From Paramacrobiotus metropolitanus (lineage: Eukaryota > Tardigrada > Eutardigrada > Parachela > Macrobiotidae): a DNA stretch of 64,000 nucleotides. The position numbers were made by a program, and so were the translations under genes. The DNA lies in NCBI RefSeq assembly GCF_019649055.1, contig NW_026570241.1, positions 1,130,501-1,194,500 on the forward strand, in the 5' to 3' direction. Positions within the stretch are counted from its first letter, which is position 1. Every line of letters begins with the position of its first letter. The notes below the pieces were generated by a model. It saw nothing but the letters and a program-made list of their open reading frames with translations. It was not told where the DNA came from and searched no databases. Positions 22,276-35,477 of this stretch are shown in pieces.

Positions 22276-23487
22276 ATGCATAATCACGAGGCCTTTCTTA
22301 ATTTCACCACAAATGAAACCATGCTGAATGCAACCAACTCGTCGCGTTCCCAGCCACCGCTGGGAGCTTATGATATCTGTGAAATTACCAATCTAATTCT
22401 AGCGGTACTATTTAACAGCACAATTTTACTTATCTTACTGCACCAGCCTCGCGAAGTCGCACGAAATCCGTTCCTAATTTACGTTTTGAATCTGCTAATT
22501 GCAAATCTCGTGTTTTTTATCTGCTATACACCGCTGGACCTTGCTGTGGATGATATGGCTGATTTTTCGTTTGGATTGCCGGCCTGCTCATTTTACCTAT
22601 ACGCACAATATTGCGTAGGTAATATCAGTATTTTCGGCCATCTACTGATCGTGATTAACCGCATCTGGGCCGTTGCCGCACCCATTCATTACAAGCAGCA
22701 TCACACAGTCCGCATAACCACTATTCTGTGCGGCATCTCCTGGATTATCATGCACGTTATCATAGTTCCGGGAATCGTTTTTAACGCCACGCTCTTGTCC
22801 AAATCCAATATGCCGAAAGGTTGTGTTGTGGATGTCATCAACAGCGTTATCCTGAAGACATGGAACACTTTTGCCCAGATGGTGCTGGTAATTAGCGAGA
22901 TAATTATGCTGGCTGGATGCCCTTATATCTTGCGGAAGAAGCACGGGACGCGTCAGATTGCAAAATCGGCAGACAGTGACACCAACGACGGCGCTAGTTA
23001 TACCGCAAACAAAGACAGTAAGCGATACAATAATTGTGCTTAAAAATAGATGTGCACCTGCATTTCGCGGATGTGTAATGAGATTCTGTTTTTAGCAGTA
23101 GTGATGAAAGTGTACAAGAGAAAAGCTGATGAGAATAAAGAGACTTCCTGGTTGCTGCTGCTACTGACTCTTTCGGTCTTCTTCTTCTGGACCCCGAGTA
23201 TGATTTGGTACATCAAACTAAGCTTTTCCTCAATTTATGATCCATATGTGACACAAGTGATTAACCTTATTTTCAACTTCCAAGCTGTTGTTGACCCTAT
23301 TGTATTCACCTTGGCATTTGATAGAATACGAAAATACTTTGAATACAATCCGTGTACGGGTGGTACAGCAGCATTTACTTGGTTCAGAAATACTTTGTAT
23401 CGCGTTGGGAAAAAATTAAAAAAATCAAAGACATTTTGCAGTGCAATATTTTGGATGGTGATACGTACGCTAAGGGAAAAATGTTAA
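22276..23487 (+). CDS. Rhodopsin-type GPCR 1 (two exons, intact)
   Basis: Exon 1 is 22276-23017 (742 bp) and exon 2 is 23096-23487 (392 bp), total 1134 bp, 377 aa plus stop. The donor is GTAAGC and the acceptor TTTTTAG or TTTTAGCAG (3 bp apart, both in frame). The N-terminus has N-F-T, N-E-T, N-A-T and N-S-S glycosylation sites. Exon 1 holds TM1 to TM5, with N-R-I-W-A-V after TM3 instead of DRY. Exon 2 holds TM6 (F-F-F-W-T-P-S-M-I-W-Y) and TM7 (F-Q-A-V-V-D-P-I-V-F), where D-P-I-V-F replaces NPxxY. It acts at the plasma membrane. The ligand is unknown. Closest to receptors 2 and 3 downstream. Confidence 0.85.
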
Positions 23488-26155
23488 ACGTTTTACGGTA
23501 GGTCGTTCAAAACAACAACAACAACAACAGAATTACTCATGTATAAAACAGAAATAGTTTTCGCAGAGCAAATCGATCCCTTGATTCGATCACCACTAAC
23601 CAAAGCAGCATTTAGAACGTTTACGTTTTCAAAACTGTCAACACATCGAACGGCTTGTTAGTTTTCGCACTGCAAGATGGTAAACATTTTGGTAGTAACT
23701 GAAACCATGAAGGAAGCTGTAAGAATAGGTCAAACATACTGTAGCGGCTCGATCCAGTGGGCACCACAGATTTTGTGTACGGGAAAACAGCACACATGCA
23801 GCGTTTGCATGCTCGTGCGTTCGGAAGCACAAGCAGCCAGCGCACACTGTGAAAGTGCTGATTTCGCGTACACAAACTCTGTAAGGCTACTTGATCGAGC
23901 CGCTATAATGGGCTATCAGTACGGTACATCCATGTTCGGTCAACGGTATATCCGGTATATTCGGTAGTTTCCGCGACTTGAGCGGCTGCTTAAAACCCCG
24001 CTGCAAAGCGCTGCTCTATCCCATTCACTGCTGTCACTTAGTTGTCTGTTTTGAGTTGTTTCACTGCCAGCAACCATTGCACTTGCCTGAAAACTGTTGT
24101 ACAGAGCGTTTCATAAACAGGTTGTTTACTCTGTAAAACAGCGGAATCTAATATGAACCAGAAACTGAACTGAACTTCTACGATACAGCGGGGCGCTACG
24201 CCATTATTGACAAGGGCTTGCGTAACCCAAGAATATGTGCATGACCTTTGACGAAACAAGATTGATGCAACTGATGCTCCAATGATGTGCTCCTGGCTGC
24301 GTAATGTACCTAAGTGTACCTTCAGTCGCTGGCAGCTTTCTTGTGTAACATAAAATAAAATATATTTTGTTTTTTACACTCATCATTCGGCGCCCACGAA
24401 CAGAACGTTTAGGATTTTACACCCCATTCATTCGATCCAAAATTTGGACGATATTTCTCCGCTCTTGCTGCTGCAATAAACCTGCATCGATAAAATAGAG
24501 TACAACAGGACAAAATAGAGTAGGCATCTTAGCAAATGTTTTTTAGCTTTCGGTGTAATTCCTTTGATTCCATAACAACTTCATGTTGTTCTGTAATATA
24601 GGGACGAACAGATATTTCTTGTTTCTGAAGGTTTGGTGAGTTCCCCAAGTAAACTTACACTGCTGCCTGAGGTCACACGGGTTCCGGTTATTATTTGACT
24701 CGACCAACAGTCGTCAGTTAAATAACAGTGGAGGACGATAAATCGTTCGTGGGCGTGTTCGAGGTTAATTACGCTACTTCAGTTGCTTCTAAGAACGAGG
24801 TTAAAATCATGAAAAGAGCAGCACGTTAGATCCACTAACAACAAATGTCGAACATAAAGCAGGCGTTCATTACAAATTATCTGATTATCATTCAGGATCT
24901 TCGTTCATTTTCACCAGTTACACAATTTTTGTTATCAAGAACGTGCTTTTGCATCCCCTTGGGCCTTGGACCACCGATTGTACGCTTTAATACAGAACTA
25001 ACAGTACTGTATTATGTCCATAATTGCGGTGCCAGTGCCTTTCAAGATTAAAACGGATTATTTGCTTCAGAAGATGCAACAGACAAACTGTTCAAGACTT
25101 ATAATATTTATTGTAATAAATGGATTTTCTGAGACTTATATGTACACTATACAGCCTACAGGTACACCGGTGCAGATACACCTGTACACCGGTGCAAAAT
25201 TTATGTGCCCAGTCGGATTTTGCAGTCCAGCATCTTGCGAAACCGTAAAATTTAAAATAATCTGTCACGCACATCTGTTACTGCATTAGTGACGATGTAT
25301 CATAAACAGATATTCCAATTCAGCCAATAATGTTACTACTTACTAGTAACATGGGCAGCGTAACCGCATGCCAGGACCAGTGGCTTTTCACAGCCATATA
25401 AAAAGAGGAAGTCACTGAGGAATTGTTGAACTCCGTACCTATCTGCATGTTTGTGGCTCTATATGGGATCTAAAATTGCCTACAATTTTCATACTTCACC
25501 AAAAGTACAGTGAATAATTGTAAAAAGCAAGCCAGTCCCGAGTGTACTGTATGCATGCGTTGCAGCGCCGCGTACATGAAAGGTAGGGCTTTTTCTGCTA
25601 CGCCCTTAAAGACCAAACACGTTGCATATCTATTAACAGTACCCATGTCGGGAAGTAACTAATAACCACTTTAAGGGCAAGCAGCGCAAGTAGTAGTAAG
25701 TAATGGTAATAGCGCAAGTTAAAACTTTACGATTGGGCGTATAATGTATGACTACCGTGGCTTTCATTTTTCTGCGTTTTGAAATTGACGTTTTCTACCT
25801 AGACTGCCTGCTGGTTGTGAGAGCGGTTTAACACGTCCAGCTCAAGCTGTGATTTGCCCTTTAATCCATCTCCTTACGTGCCACAGGGCCAAACAAAGAG
25901 CCCACTCAACATCGCCGCAGGATCAAATTGTCGCCATCGTGTTCGATAAGCCACTCGGCGTGTTCATCTCCCATTTAAGGTACCCGACGTGGGTGTATCC
26001 TTCCGTAAAATGTATGGCAATACCAAGCTTCATCCGTGATGATTTTTGAAATGTCGGGTGTGAAAAATTAATCAGATCCGAGAACATCCGGGAACATCTG
26101 GAGCTGGCCATTTATTAATTCATTCGCAAAAATATTGACAGTAATTTTATTTAAA
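23488..26155. other. Intergenic between receptors 1 and 2
   Basis: A (CAA)n run lies near 23506-23529. No exon or transposon with clear ends was recognised in about 2.6 kb. Confidence 0.45.
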
Positions 26156-27295
26156 ATGGCCAATAACACAAACTGCACGTTCATCCCGGTTGTTTTGCGC
26201 ATCTACGACATCTGCGAATTAATTAACTTGATTTTAGCTGTTCCGTTAAATGTCGCGGTGTTAATTGTTTTATTGCGGCAGACGCGTGAATTAGGCAAAA
26301 ATCCGTTTTTGACGTACGTCGTTAACCTGTTGGTAACAAATTTAATTTTTTTCGTGGCCTACGCCCCACTGGACCTCGCCGTCCAGGATTTGGAATTATT
26401 CCAATATGGTGTTACCATCTGCGTATTTTACTTATACACCCAATACGTTCTGGGGAATATTGGAATTTTCGGCCATTTATTGATCGCCATCAATCGCATC
26501 TGGGCGGTCAGCATGCCGGTGCATTACAAACAGCATCACAGCGGAAAAACCGCGATAATTTTATGTGTACTCTCGTGGGTCGCAATGCATGTAATCATAC
26601 TTCCGGGGATTGTTGCCAATCAGCCGTTGTTGCGGGCGTCCAACAATGGTTGCGTGCTAAAGTGTGTGATCAACACCGGCGCGAGTGTGGTGCTGCAGAC
26701 GTGGAATACCATTGCCCAAATGCTGCTGGTAATCAGTGAACTGATCATGTTAACAGCGTGTCCATACATTTTGCGCAAGAAACAGGGAACGCGACGTGTG
26801 GGATTAAAGACTGTTCGTAGTTCGCAGTTATCATCAGAGAAAAACTCTATAAATGACGGTAAGCAGCAGTTTACTTCTTATTTTGATTCTCTACAGACAG
26901 TAACAGACTGCGTAATAAGGTCAGCAAAACACCACAATTAAACAAATAAATACCAGCATAAATATTTTTAATTTTAGGTATTGATTTCTGTTATTATATG
27001 TCAGTTGTGGTTTTCTGCAGACGATGGAGCAGCTCGAAGTGGAAAAACCGTGGAGAGCAATCAAGAAACTTCGTGGCTTCTGCTCCTGCTAACTGTTTCG
27101 GTTTTTGTTTTCTGGACGCCCAGCATGGTCTGGTATCTGATGATGAGTTTTCGCTCCACATCGAATCCATACATCAGCCAAGTTGTTAATTTAGTCTATG
27201 ACTTTCAAGCTGTTGTTGACCCCATTGTGTTTACCCTGGCTTTTGACAGCACTCGTACACAGGCAAAAATTGCCTTTCGAAAATTTCTGCGTTAG
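26156..27295 (+). CDS. Rhodopsin-type GPCR 2 (two exons, intact)
   Basis: Exon 1 26156-26858 (703 bp) and exon 2 27021-27295 (275 bp), total 978 bp, 325 aa plus stop. I chose the ATG at 26156 (M-A-N-N-T-N-C-T). The donor GTAAGC and acceptor TTCTGCAG are in the same phase and place as in receptors 1 and 3. TM1 contains L-I-L-A-V-P-L-N-V-A-V-L-I-V-L-L. N-R-I-W-A-V follows TM3, TM6 has F-W-T-P-S-M-V-W-Y, and TM7 has F-Q-A-V-V-D-P-I-V-F. The cytoplasmic tail is very short. A tandem paralogue of receptor 1. Confidence 0.85.
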
Positions 27296-29149
27296 CAATG
27301 TGCTCTGACTATCTGTGTTACTATTTGTACGAGTAGTACTGTACTGTAATATGGACCGCTTTCGATAATATCATTCTGGCTTTTCATACGTGTAGAGAAT
27401 GCTACAAATTCTGTAGTGAGTTCAGTTCCATAGTGTATTCAGTTCGTGATGCACACAATACTACAGTATCTGTGCAGTTTGGTATCTACTGTCTGATTAC
27501 TGGTATACAGGGTACGGTAGCGGCTTTGGGCGTTTATCAAGAAATGATTGCTTATAGCGAATCCAAAAATTCCGTGTCGTTGTAGTTTACAGGATTAAGA
27601 GTTATTTCGGTCCGCAGTGCGTCTCAGGGTCAGCCCTTGCTTAGCAGAGCCAGCTGAACGCTGTAACGTATTAGCACATTACAATAAAATAAAATGCTGA
27701 ACCTTTTAAAGATTACCTACTGAAGACAGCCGCATTTGGTGAACCACCACAATACAGCATGCTTCACGTGTGTGTGCAAACTTGAAAGGTTTACTGCAAG
27801 AAAGACACCGGAAGAATCTTTAAGCCGTTAAGGTGCACTTTGTGTTGTCATTGTTCGCCCTATACACCGGATTATATTGCAACTGCAGGGGCAACGCTTC
27901 CGTTCTGCGCCCACGCGTTGCCCTTTTTCCTTGAAACAAAAAGATTTATTAGACTGACCGTCATGCAGAACGGTGGGACTCTAGGTGCCTGCAGCCTGAT
28001 AGTGCATCATCAACAAGCGAAGCGGTAGACTTGATCACATCGCATGCCGGCGCAATGCAATATGACGTTTTGCTGCTTGTACGTAATGAAGTTATATTTT
28101 CCACATTTCCCGAAACCTTAAAACAAGATTACCTTAAAAATTTGATGCCGCAAAGCTTGTTATCGTTGGTATGTCCTACAGCAAAGAATTACTATAGTTA
28201 TCTCTTCAACTGAGTTTGTGCCAAACGTGATGCTGTTTTAAGTAGCAATAATTCAGTTCTCCACAAAGTATGTTCTTGTTCCATCCGATGCAGCCTACGT
28301 CAACTATGGTTAAATCTATGCCAAAATGAACATTTAATGCATCGTTTTGATGCATCATAAGTTAACTTGGTCTTCAGCCGGATCCAGGAATGAAAAATGG
28401 GCATCTTATGACGCCGTATGCTGCATGTTAATGTTCGTTGACCCGCTGTGTTCAGCTTTAATATTACAACGTGGTACTATTATTCCGTTTCACTGTGCGT
28501 TTAAGTATTGGTATTAGCCATACCGCAGTCAGTGGGTCAAGTATAATTCCACCATTTACGGTGTACCTCTTGTTGTGATGTCCCCGAAGCCGTAATATCC
28601 CAGCCTGTCAGTCAATATACGCATCAGCCTAATTGAGAAACCGCCTACGCACAGCGCGTATTAACAACGGTTTCTGGAAGATTGTAGCTAGCCAAGACTG
28701 TGTTGTGCAGAGGAAAACGTTCTTTGCATTATTGGCGTTCTTTATCAACCCAGATATCTTTCGGCGAACAAGTAAGCTTGGTTGTCTTCTTTTTCTTATA
28801 GAAATGCTGACCTACCCTACTTGTTTCCAAAATTATTGGCTTACTCATGTTACAGTACTTGTGTTAGAACGCTTTGTGAGCCGCGCGTTTGTACGGATTG
28901 CTTTTTATGAACGTAAACGTGTACGTATGTCATGATGCAGCACAAAATCAACCGGTGGAGTCCCAGACCCATTGCCTCTTTTTAATCTTGCTACGAGGCT
29001 TCCTTGTCCTAAATCCTAGTTTTATAATATTATTGAAGCAGTCATCTGTAGTTTGAATTTGAATGCAGCGATAATTATGAAATCTAATTTATGAGCAGTA
29101 GTACCTGGTTGTAACCTTTGAAACTCGTGAAATAAATACTGGACAGATT
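27296..29149. other. Intergenic between receptors 2 and 3
   Basis: No exon recognised; short ORFs only. Confidence 0.45.
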
Positions 29150-30451
29150 ATGAAACCATTGATAATCCTCAACAATACCAACTGCTCGCATTCACTGACC
29201 AGCGCGTATGACTTATGTGAAATCCTTAATGTCGTTCTCGCGCTACTCACCTCAACGCTGTCGTCTTAATTATTCTCTTGCGCCAACACCGGGAGATTGC
29301 ACGGAATCCATTTCTCATCTACATCCTCAACTTACTGATCACCAATTTAACGTATTTGGTAACGTACACGCCGATCGACCTTACGGTGAACGATATGTTC
29401 CATTTTCAGTACGGAGTGGATATCTGCTCCTTCTACCTGTACACCCAATACGCTTTGGGTAATGTTAGTATTTTTGGTCATCTGCTGATCGTTATCAACC
29501 GCATCTGGGCCGTCACCTTTCCGGTACAGTACAAATACCGGCATACCACGAAAACGGCTGTCCTCCTGTGTGCGGCGTCGTGGATCGTCCTGCACGTAAT
29601 AATCGTTCCAGGGATTGTTTATAACGCTTCACTGCTTCGTGTGTCCCGTATGGCTAGCGGCTGCGTTGTTAATATCGCCAGTAGTGTGGTCCTAAAGGCG
29701 TGGAATACCTTTGCCCAGATGGTTCTGGTAATGAGCGAGGTAATCATGCTCGTCGGGTGTCCGTATATTTTGCGCAAGAAACATCGTGGTCGGCGGATTG
29801 GAAAGCTGTTCAGTGCTATTGCTCCGGAGAACATTATTTATGCCATTAGTAATGAAGGTTAGTACTCTGCAAATACACACATTTCATAGAAGTATTAATA
29901 TTTAATAAAAGCTAGCATCAGCGCTTACCGGGTATAAGACTTTATAGGATTGACCATGCCATCGATTTTGATTTGAAATGCCGTCGAAACCTTAGGGCTT
30001 ACATAATTTCTGCTGCTTATTACTAAGAACAGTTTTTTGCCGTTATTATTTGTAACGAACGTGGCAGCTGTAGACTGATTATCGGCATTTATCGCAATTA
30101 TCCGCCGTGAAAATAAGTTACGGTCGCCGTCAAAATACGAGGGGTAAGAATTTCGGCACACCAATTAACGCTGCATACGTACTATTTTTTATAGGCGTTA
30201 TTCCTAGCCGAAACGGAACACGGTTTGATGATAACTACGAGACGTCGTGGCTGTTACTGCTTCTGACGGTGTCGGTCTTCATCTTCTGGACACCAAGCAT
30301 GATCTGGTACATCAAACTGAGCTTCTCGGCGACGTATGACCCTTATGCTACCCAAGTAATTAATTTGATTTTCAATTTTCAAGCTGTTATTGACCCCATC
30401 GTCTTTACTCTGGCTCTGTACAATATGCGGAAGTATGTGATATTTTGTTAA
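29150..30451 (+). pseudogene. Rhodopsin-type GPCR 3 (frameshift in TM1)
   Basis: The model has exon 1 29150-29857 (708 bp) and exon 2 30195-30451 (257 bp). They sum to 965 bp, two more than a multiple of three. The excess lies in TM1, where the frame from the ATG (M-K-P-L-I-I-L-N-N-T-N-C) runs L-A-L-L-T-S-T-L-S-S-stop. The frame matching receptors 1 and 2 (L-N-A-V-V-L-I-I-L-L-R-Q) begins two bases later. Everything after, including N-R-I-W-A-V, F-W-T-P-S-M-I-W-Y and F-Q-A-V-I-D-P-I-V-F, is open. It is a young pseudogene, a sequencing error, or an undetected start. Confidence 0.75.
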
Positions 30452-32525
30452 AATGTTTACTGCATACCAGTCCTGTGCAACTCAGAGAGCGCTGTCGAGT
30501 CTCGAGTTATACGGACGAAAGCAATGGAAAACATCAGTAACTGAAAACAGCGAACGCACAAGCAATGGAAATTAAGTAATAATGCACAAAAGTGCGGAAG
30601 CTAAAAAATCTGTGTTACACAATATTAACTGTATTTTGTCAATAAACTAAAAAATTAGATTTTAACAGCTATTAAAATTCAATAGCTTTTTTTCGTAGTT
30701 TGTGCTAGTGCGTCTGTACTAGCGTAATCTGTGGTCTGTTTTTTTATCTATTAAACAATTTTTGTAGTCTGTACTAGTGCGACGATGCGTGGTACAATAC
30801 GTAACATGATTAACATGTTAATCACATTTAATGCATGAAACTGAAATGCCAAAAAAGCAACATGCGAATACGCAAACTGGATTTTTAAAATCCCGAGCCG
30901 AACATAATTTCGGTTAACGTTATTAAAATGATGAGGAGATATACGGATGGTGAGGTGATATAGGGCTGGATATCATGCAATCCTGCCAGGTGGAAGACGT
31001 ACTTTTGAAATGCACTGCGGCACATTGGATTTGGCGCCCTGTGGAGAAATTGACTAGAGTGGTCTAGAGAAATTGTGGTCTAGAGTGGAGAAATTGACTG
31101 TTCCGGCGCGCCTTGTGACAAACAATACCACGTTTCTTTCTATCAGACGTGGTAGAATGCTGCTCCGTTGAAGCACCTTTGATGAGTCTATCGTTCTGCT
31201 CCAGGAGATATTTATGAACGAACATTGTTCTCAATATTCTACACAGACTCTGTACAGTGAAAATTTGGTGGCATGAAACCACAATTTTGTTGTGCGACTT
31301 CAGGAAAAGTTACTAGGTGTAAACGTCGCGGTGGATTTGTTGCACGTGAGTGATTATTAATGGCAGTGCGCCCGTGCAGATCTGGAATTTATTAAGCCAG
31401 CGAATGATATGTAGAAACAATTGGCGGTACAGTATTACTGTGCAGGCTTTGCTGCGGCTTTTGGATGTAAAAGAAGTCCAGAAAGTGGTGGAGCTTTTCT
31501 TGACAGAGCGGACTCGAATCGGTCTTATGGTCAGCTGTTACATCAGCCGCATCGGCGTTTGAGACATCGACAGTAACTTCTCTTTCACTGCATGCAGCCG
31601 TTGCGGTATCGGGTGATGTTCTTGTATATTAAACGTTATCGGCCACTTCTAGAATTTTAGTATGAACGCCGTATAGAAACAAACGGCAGCGGAAACCACT
31701 GATCACAGAAACGCGGAAGGCGAATGCGTAGCTGCGTTGTAAATCTGGTTCGCTGTTCCTTAATTCCACATCTCCAGTGCTCAATATTTTAATGAGCGGT
31801 ATTTCGTAGCACGCCGAATTGCGATCAGATAGCAATTGCGTCGAGCCTGGTGGAAACAATGCAATAACACACGGCATGTAGAGTAGGTGTGATACAATGG
31901 AGGTCTTCGCTGTATGTACATACAGCCTGATACAGGTAAATACGTCCAATGCGGCAGTGAATCTGCCATATGCAGATATATGCATACTGTCATAGTGTAG
32001 TTGGTATCTCATTTTCCGCACCTCATTAGGCGTTTATACATGTCCGAATATTGAAATTACACTGCTAGAGCATCCCAAATGAGACCAATTGCAATGACTT
32101 TTGAGGGTTCATAGATCTGGATAGGTCCAAAAAAGTAATACATGTACTGTAGCCGAAACCGTAGCTGTAAAGTGTATTTGTATACTCGAGATTGTTCAGC
32201 TCTTAATTTCTTGCTTTTAGTTGCTTGACAGTACGTATTCTGAGTTCTCACCGTATTGTTAATCGACAGCGGGCGAAACAAAATTAACTGGACACACTGA
32301 CGTAACTGGCAACGTAGAACACCAGATCAGAATAATTATGTAAAACTGTACAATGTATATATGTGCACAGCGTAGGAAAAGCATCAAAATGTCATAAATT
32401 TGTCAGTACGAGTACAACGAGCTTGAAAGTTATCCTTTTAATTGATATATATACATGGTAACAAGTAATAGCACTGAATGTCAATGACTGTTACTGCAAA
32501 CACGAGCTGTATTGTAATTGTACAA
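30452..32525. other. Intergenic, no gene seen
   Basis: AT-rich; no exon or bounded repeat recognised. Confidence 0.45.
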
Positions 32526-33581
32526 TTAAGTTTGACCGGTAAATTTCTTGTGAACGAGATCACGTTGATTAGTTACGCACGTTCCAGCTCGGCAAGGTAT
32601 AGATAAACACTTTCTGACTGCTTGCCGCACATCCTGCAGACACACCGCAAATAGGACGGGATCGATAAGCGCCTGCACCGGATACAACGCCCAGAACATC
32701 TTACGCATCCATTCCGGCGCCGCACGTCCAGTAAAAATCGTGACAGTGGCTGAGACATTATTTGGCAGCCAGCACACCGTAACGCTCATCGTCATCGCGG
32801 TCAACACCAAAAATCCGCGGTCCAGCTCCCGGTGACGGCTGCGAAACAAACTTTGATTGCGCGATGATACCGACGGCACCACATCGCGACCTTTCTCCAC
32901 ACCGGTACGGATCTTCTTGTACACAAACACCGGGTAGGATCCAATGACGAACGCGGTCGGAATCAGGTAAACGACAATTAAGACCACCAGGGTCCATGTG
33001 CGATGAGTTCCAGGATCAAGGTCACACCCGCCTTCATCCACACGGCCTTTACTGGGCAAATCAAGAAGCAGCGGCGGTAAGGTCACCAGGTGGATGATCG
33101 CCCAGATGGATAAGCACACAATTACCGCGAAATTCCTGGAGTGGTATTCGCGGTAGGAGAATGGATGGAACACCGCCCACAGCCGGTTGAAAGTGATGAG
33201 GAAGTGGGACATATTCGTTCCGCCGGTGAAGACGAAATTCCCGTACAATAACACCACACACGCGGCCGGTCCCATCCACCACGTGGCGTACCAGTCATTT
33301 AAGATCTGCAGGACGTTAACGAAGACGTCGTAACAAAGGATGTTGGACGTACATAGACTCATGACGTAGATGTTGAAGGGGGTGTGCAGATGGCGGTTGC
33401 ATAAGAGAATACCTAGAACAAAACCGTTGGTGGCCAGGACACCGATGAGGGCGATGATATCCACGGATACGTAGAAGATGTTGCGGTTGGGCGAAAAGAT
33501 GGCATCGTCGGTATCGTTGAGTGTGGTGTTGATGGTGATTACGATGCGTCCGATAATGACGGTACGGTTGTTGCGCTCCAT
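32526..33581 (-). CDS. Rhodopsin-type GPCR 4 (single exon, 351 aa)
   Basis: A single uninterrupted minus-strand ORF starts ATG at 33581. The N-terminus has N-R-T, N-T-T and N-D-T glycosylation sites. Seven hydrophobic segments are visible. N-R-L-W-A-V follows TM3. The intracellular loop 3 is basic (S-R-N-Q-S-L-F-R-S-R-H-R-E). TM6 has V-C-W-L-P-N-N, and TM7 has V-Q-A-L-I-D-P-V-L-F before a cysteine-rich tail. It belongs to the same lineage as the other receptors here but is intronless, longer and transcribed in the opposite direction. GC content is higher than the surroundings. The ligand is unknown. Confidence 0.9.
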   Translation of the reverse strand: MERNNRTVIIGRIVITINTTLNDTDDAIFSPNRNIFYVSVDIIALIGVLATNGFVLGILLCNRHLHTPFNIYVMSLCTSNILCYDVFVNVLQILNDWYATWWMGPAACVVLLYGNFVFTGGTNMSHFLITFNRLWAVFHPFSYREYHSRNFAVIVCLSIWAIIHLVTLPPLLLDLPSKGRVDEGGCDLDPGTHRTWTLVVLIVVYLIPTAFVIGSYPVFVYKKIRTGVEKGRDVVPSVSSRNQSLFRSRHRELDRGFLVLTAMTMSVTVCWLPNNVSATVTIFTGRAAPEWMRKMFWALYPVQALIDPVLFAVCLQDVRQAVRKCLSIPCRAGTCVTNQRDLVHKKFTGQT

Positions 33582-35477
33582 TAAAACTGATGCGGCAAAA
33601 ACGACGCCGAAACTGAAGACGAAATTTTAATAATGTTTTCGCCTATTAATGTACAGCTTTTGTCGGCTATCCCCATAAATAAAGAAATTCCTATACTAAG
33701 TTCGCAAAGCTTTACGGGAAAAGAATTTGTTGACTTTATGTTTTGCAGAAATGCTTCGCACCGATAAAACGTGCCATGCGTTATACTTTACGCAGTACTC
33801 TGTAGAACATAGGTTAAGCAGAAATTCTTGAACAGCCTGTTTTTATGGATTGAAAAATTCGAGGTTGTGCCAGTCTGGCAACCCCATCGATGCCCCTACT
33901 ATAACGTCGGCTGTGTTAAGGTACTCAGGAATATGGATTGCCTTACTGACAGTCTTATTGTCGTTTCTTGCTACAGAGTACAGACTAACAATTGCACCGT
34001 AATCAGATATACCGCTTGTCAGCGGAAGGACATGGATCGCTTAAAAAAATTGAATGTTCTGGTAAAAACACGTACGAAATTCAGCAGCTGTCAAGTTAAC
34101 GGTGCTGCATCGTACTCGGAAGTACTGTGTATTCGAATGTCCAGCGGAGTGAGCGGACTGCCTTGACAGCCGGAAGTGTATTTCAAGAAGAAGTGGTATA
34201 CGTAGACAGAAGTGTGCTGGCTGTGTTTGTTTGTACAAGAAGTGTTGCCTCAACGCCCGGGGTACAGTACAGATTTACATAAATGTCGTTTTAATACGAA
34301 GAAAACGAACACGATCGCGCATTTCATTGTAAAATATGCTCAATTATTGTACAAAATACTTGTAACTATGACTTGTGCTCGAGCTGGCGGCTGTGTACTC
34401 AGTAAACAATAAATTCAAAGACGAACAACCGTAATTTGCGTACTAAAATGTGTAGTAGCCAGTAAAAAAGAAAATGTATGGTCCGCAATCACAGTTAAAA
34501 ATAAACAAAAAAACACAGAAAATAAAATGTGTATTTAAACAAAAGTAAATTTAGTAAATTTATTTAACTGCTCGCTATTGTGAAATATATTTAATACCAT
34601 TTGAACAATCGTATTTTTATAAACTGTCAGGTTTTTTTTACGTTATCGTCGATAGTTTTGCCATTCCGACATGCGAAATGTCAGGTAATGAATGGGATGT
34701 GTCCGCATTCCCTTATGATTTAAAGCTGCATCAGCAATAACCTGCACGATAATGCCGGGAAATACCGTCATATCCAGATATGCATCGGGATAGACATTGT
34801 TTGCTTTGCGCAGATGGTCCGTCTCCCCAAAGTGCCGGAACTTATGTACTGGTGTAAAATGTTGCTGAATATCAAATGGCGATTATTATGCCGATCTGAG
34901 ATCATGTCAAGGTCCTTACCCGAAACATCCTTCTACTGCATATAAAGTAGTTTGCCTGTATGTAAACAACGCACTGCAAGCGACTGCAGTAATGTTTGTC
35001 TCAATTATGAAACCTTCCATTTATCACGTTTTTGGAGGCACTTTCCATAACCTAACCTTGAACCAATATTTTAACAATCAGTTTAATTTAACGGACTAGA
35101 AGTTTAATATTAATTTACTGTTTGGATATTGCCTCCCAACATACGTACGCCGTGGTACGAGTTTCAGGAAAATGGCGCTTGTCGGTATCGATACATTTGA
35201 TTCGGGTATGTGTTGAGACACTCTTTGCTTTTGTCAACTATATATTACAAATATATGGTACCACTATTTTCCTAACAGACTTGATCTGCAGCAGCTTTCA
35301 GTAAATTAGTGAAGTGCTTTTTTGCTTTGACTTTAATTCAGGCTGCCAGTTATAACGAACAATTTTCAGTAGTCAGTAATCGTTCGACAGCTGTTTTCCA
35401 CAAACAATCACAAATTTCTTAGTTTGATCAAATTTAATTCTTATGGCTTTCCGTTAGGTTCATTGTCGTCCAGCTTT
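33582..35477. other. Intergenic between divergent receptors 4 and 5
   Basis: Receptors 4 and 5 point away from each other, so this stretch must contain both promoters. No specific element or exon is recognised. Confidence 0.45.
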
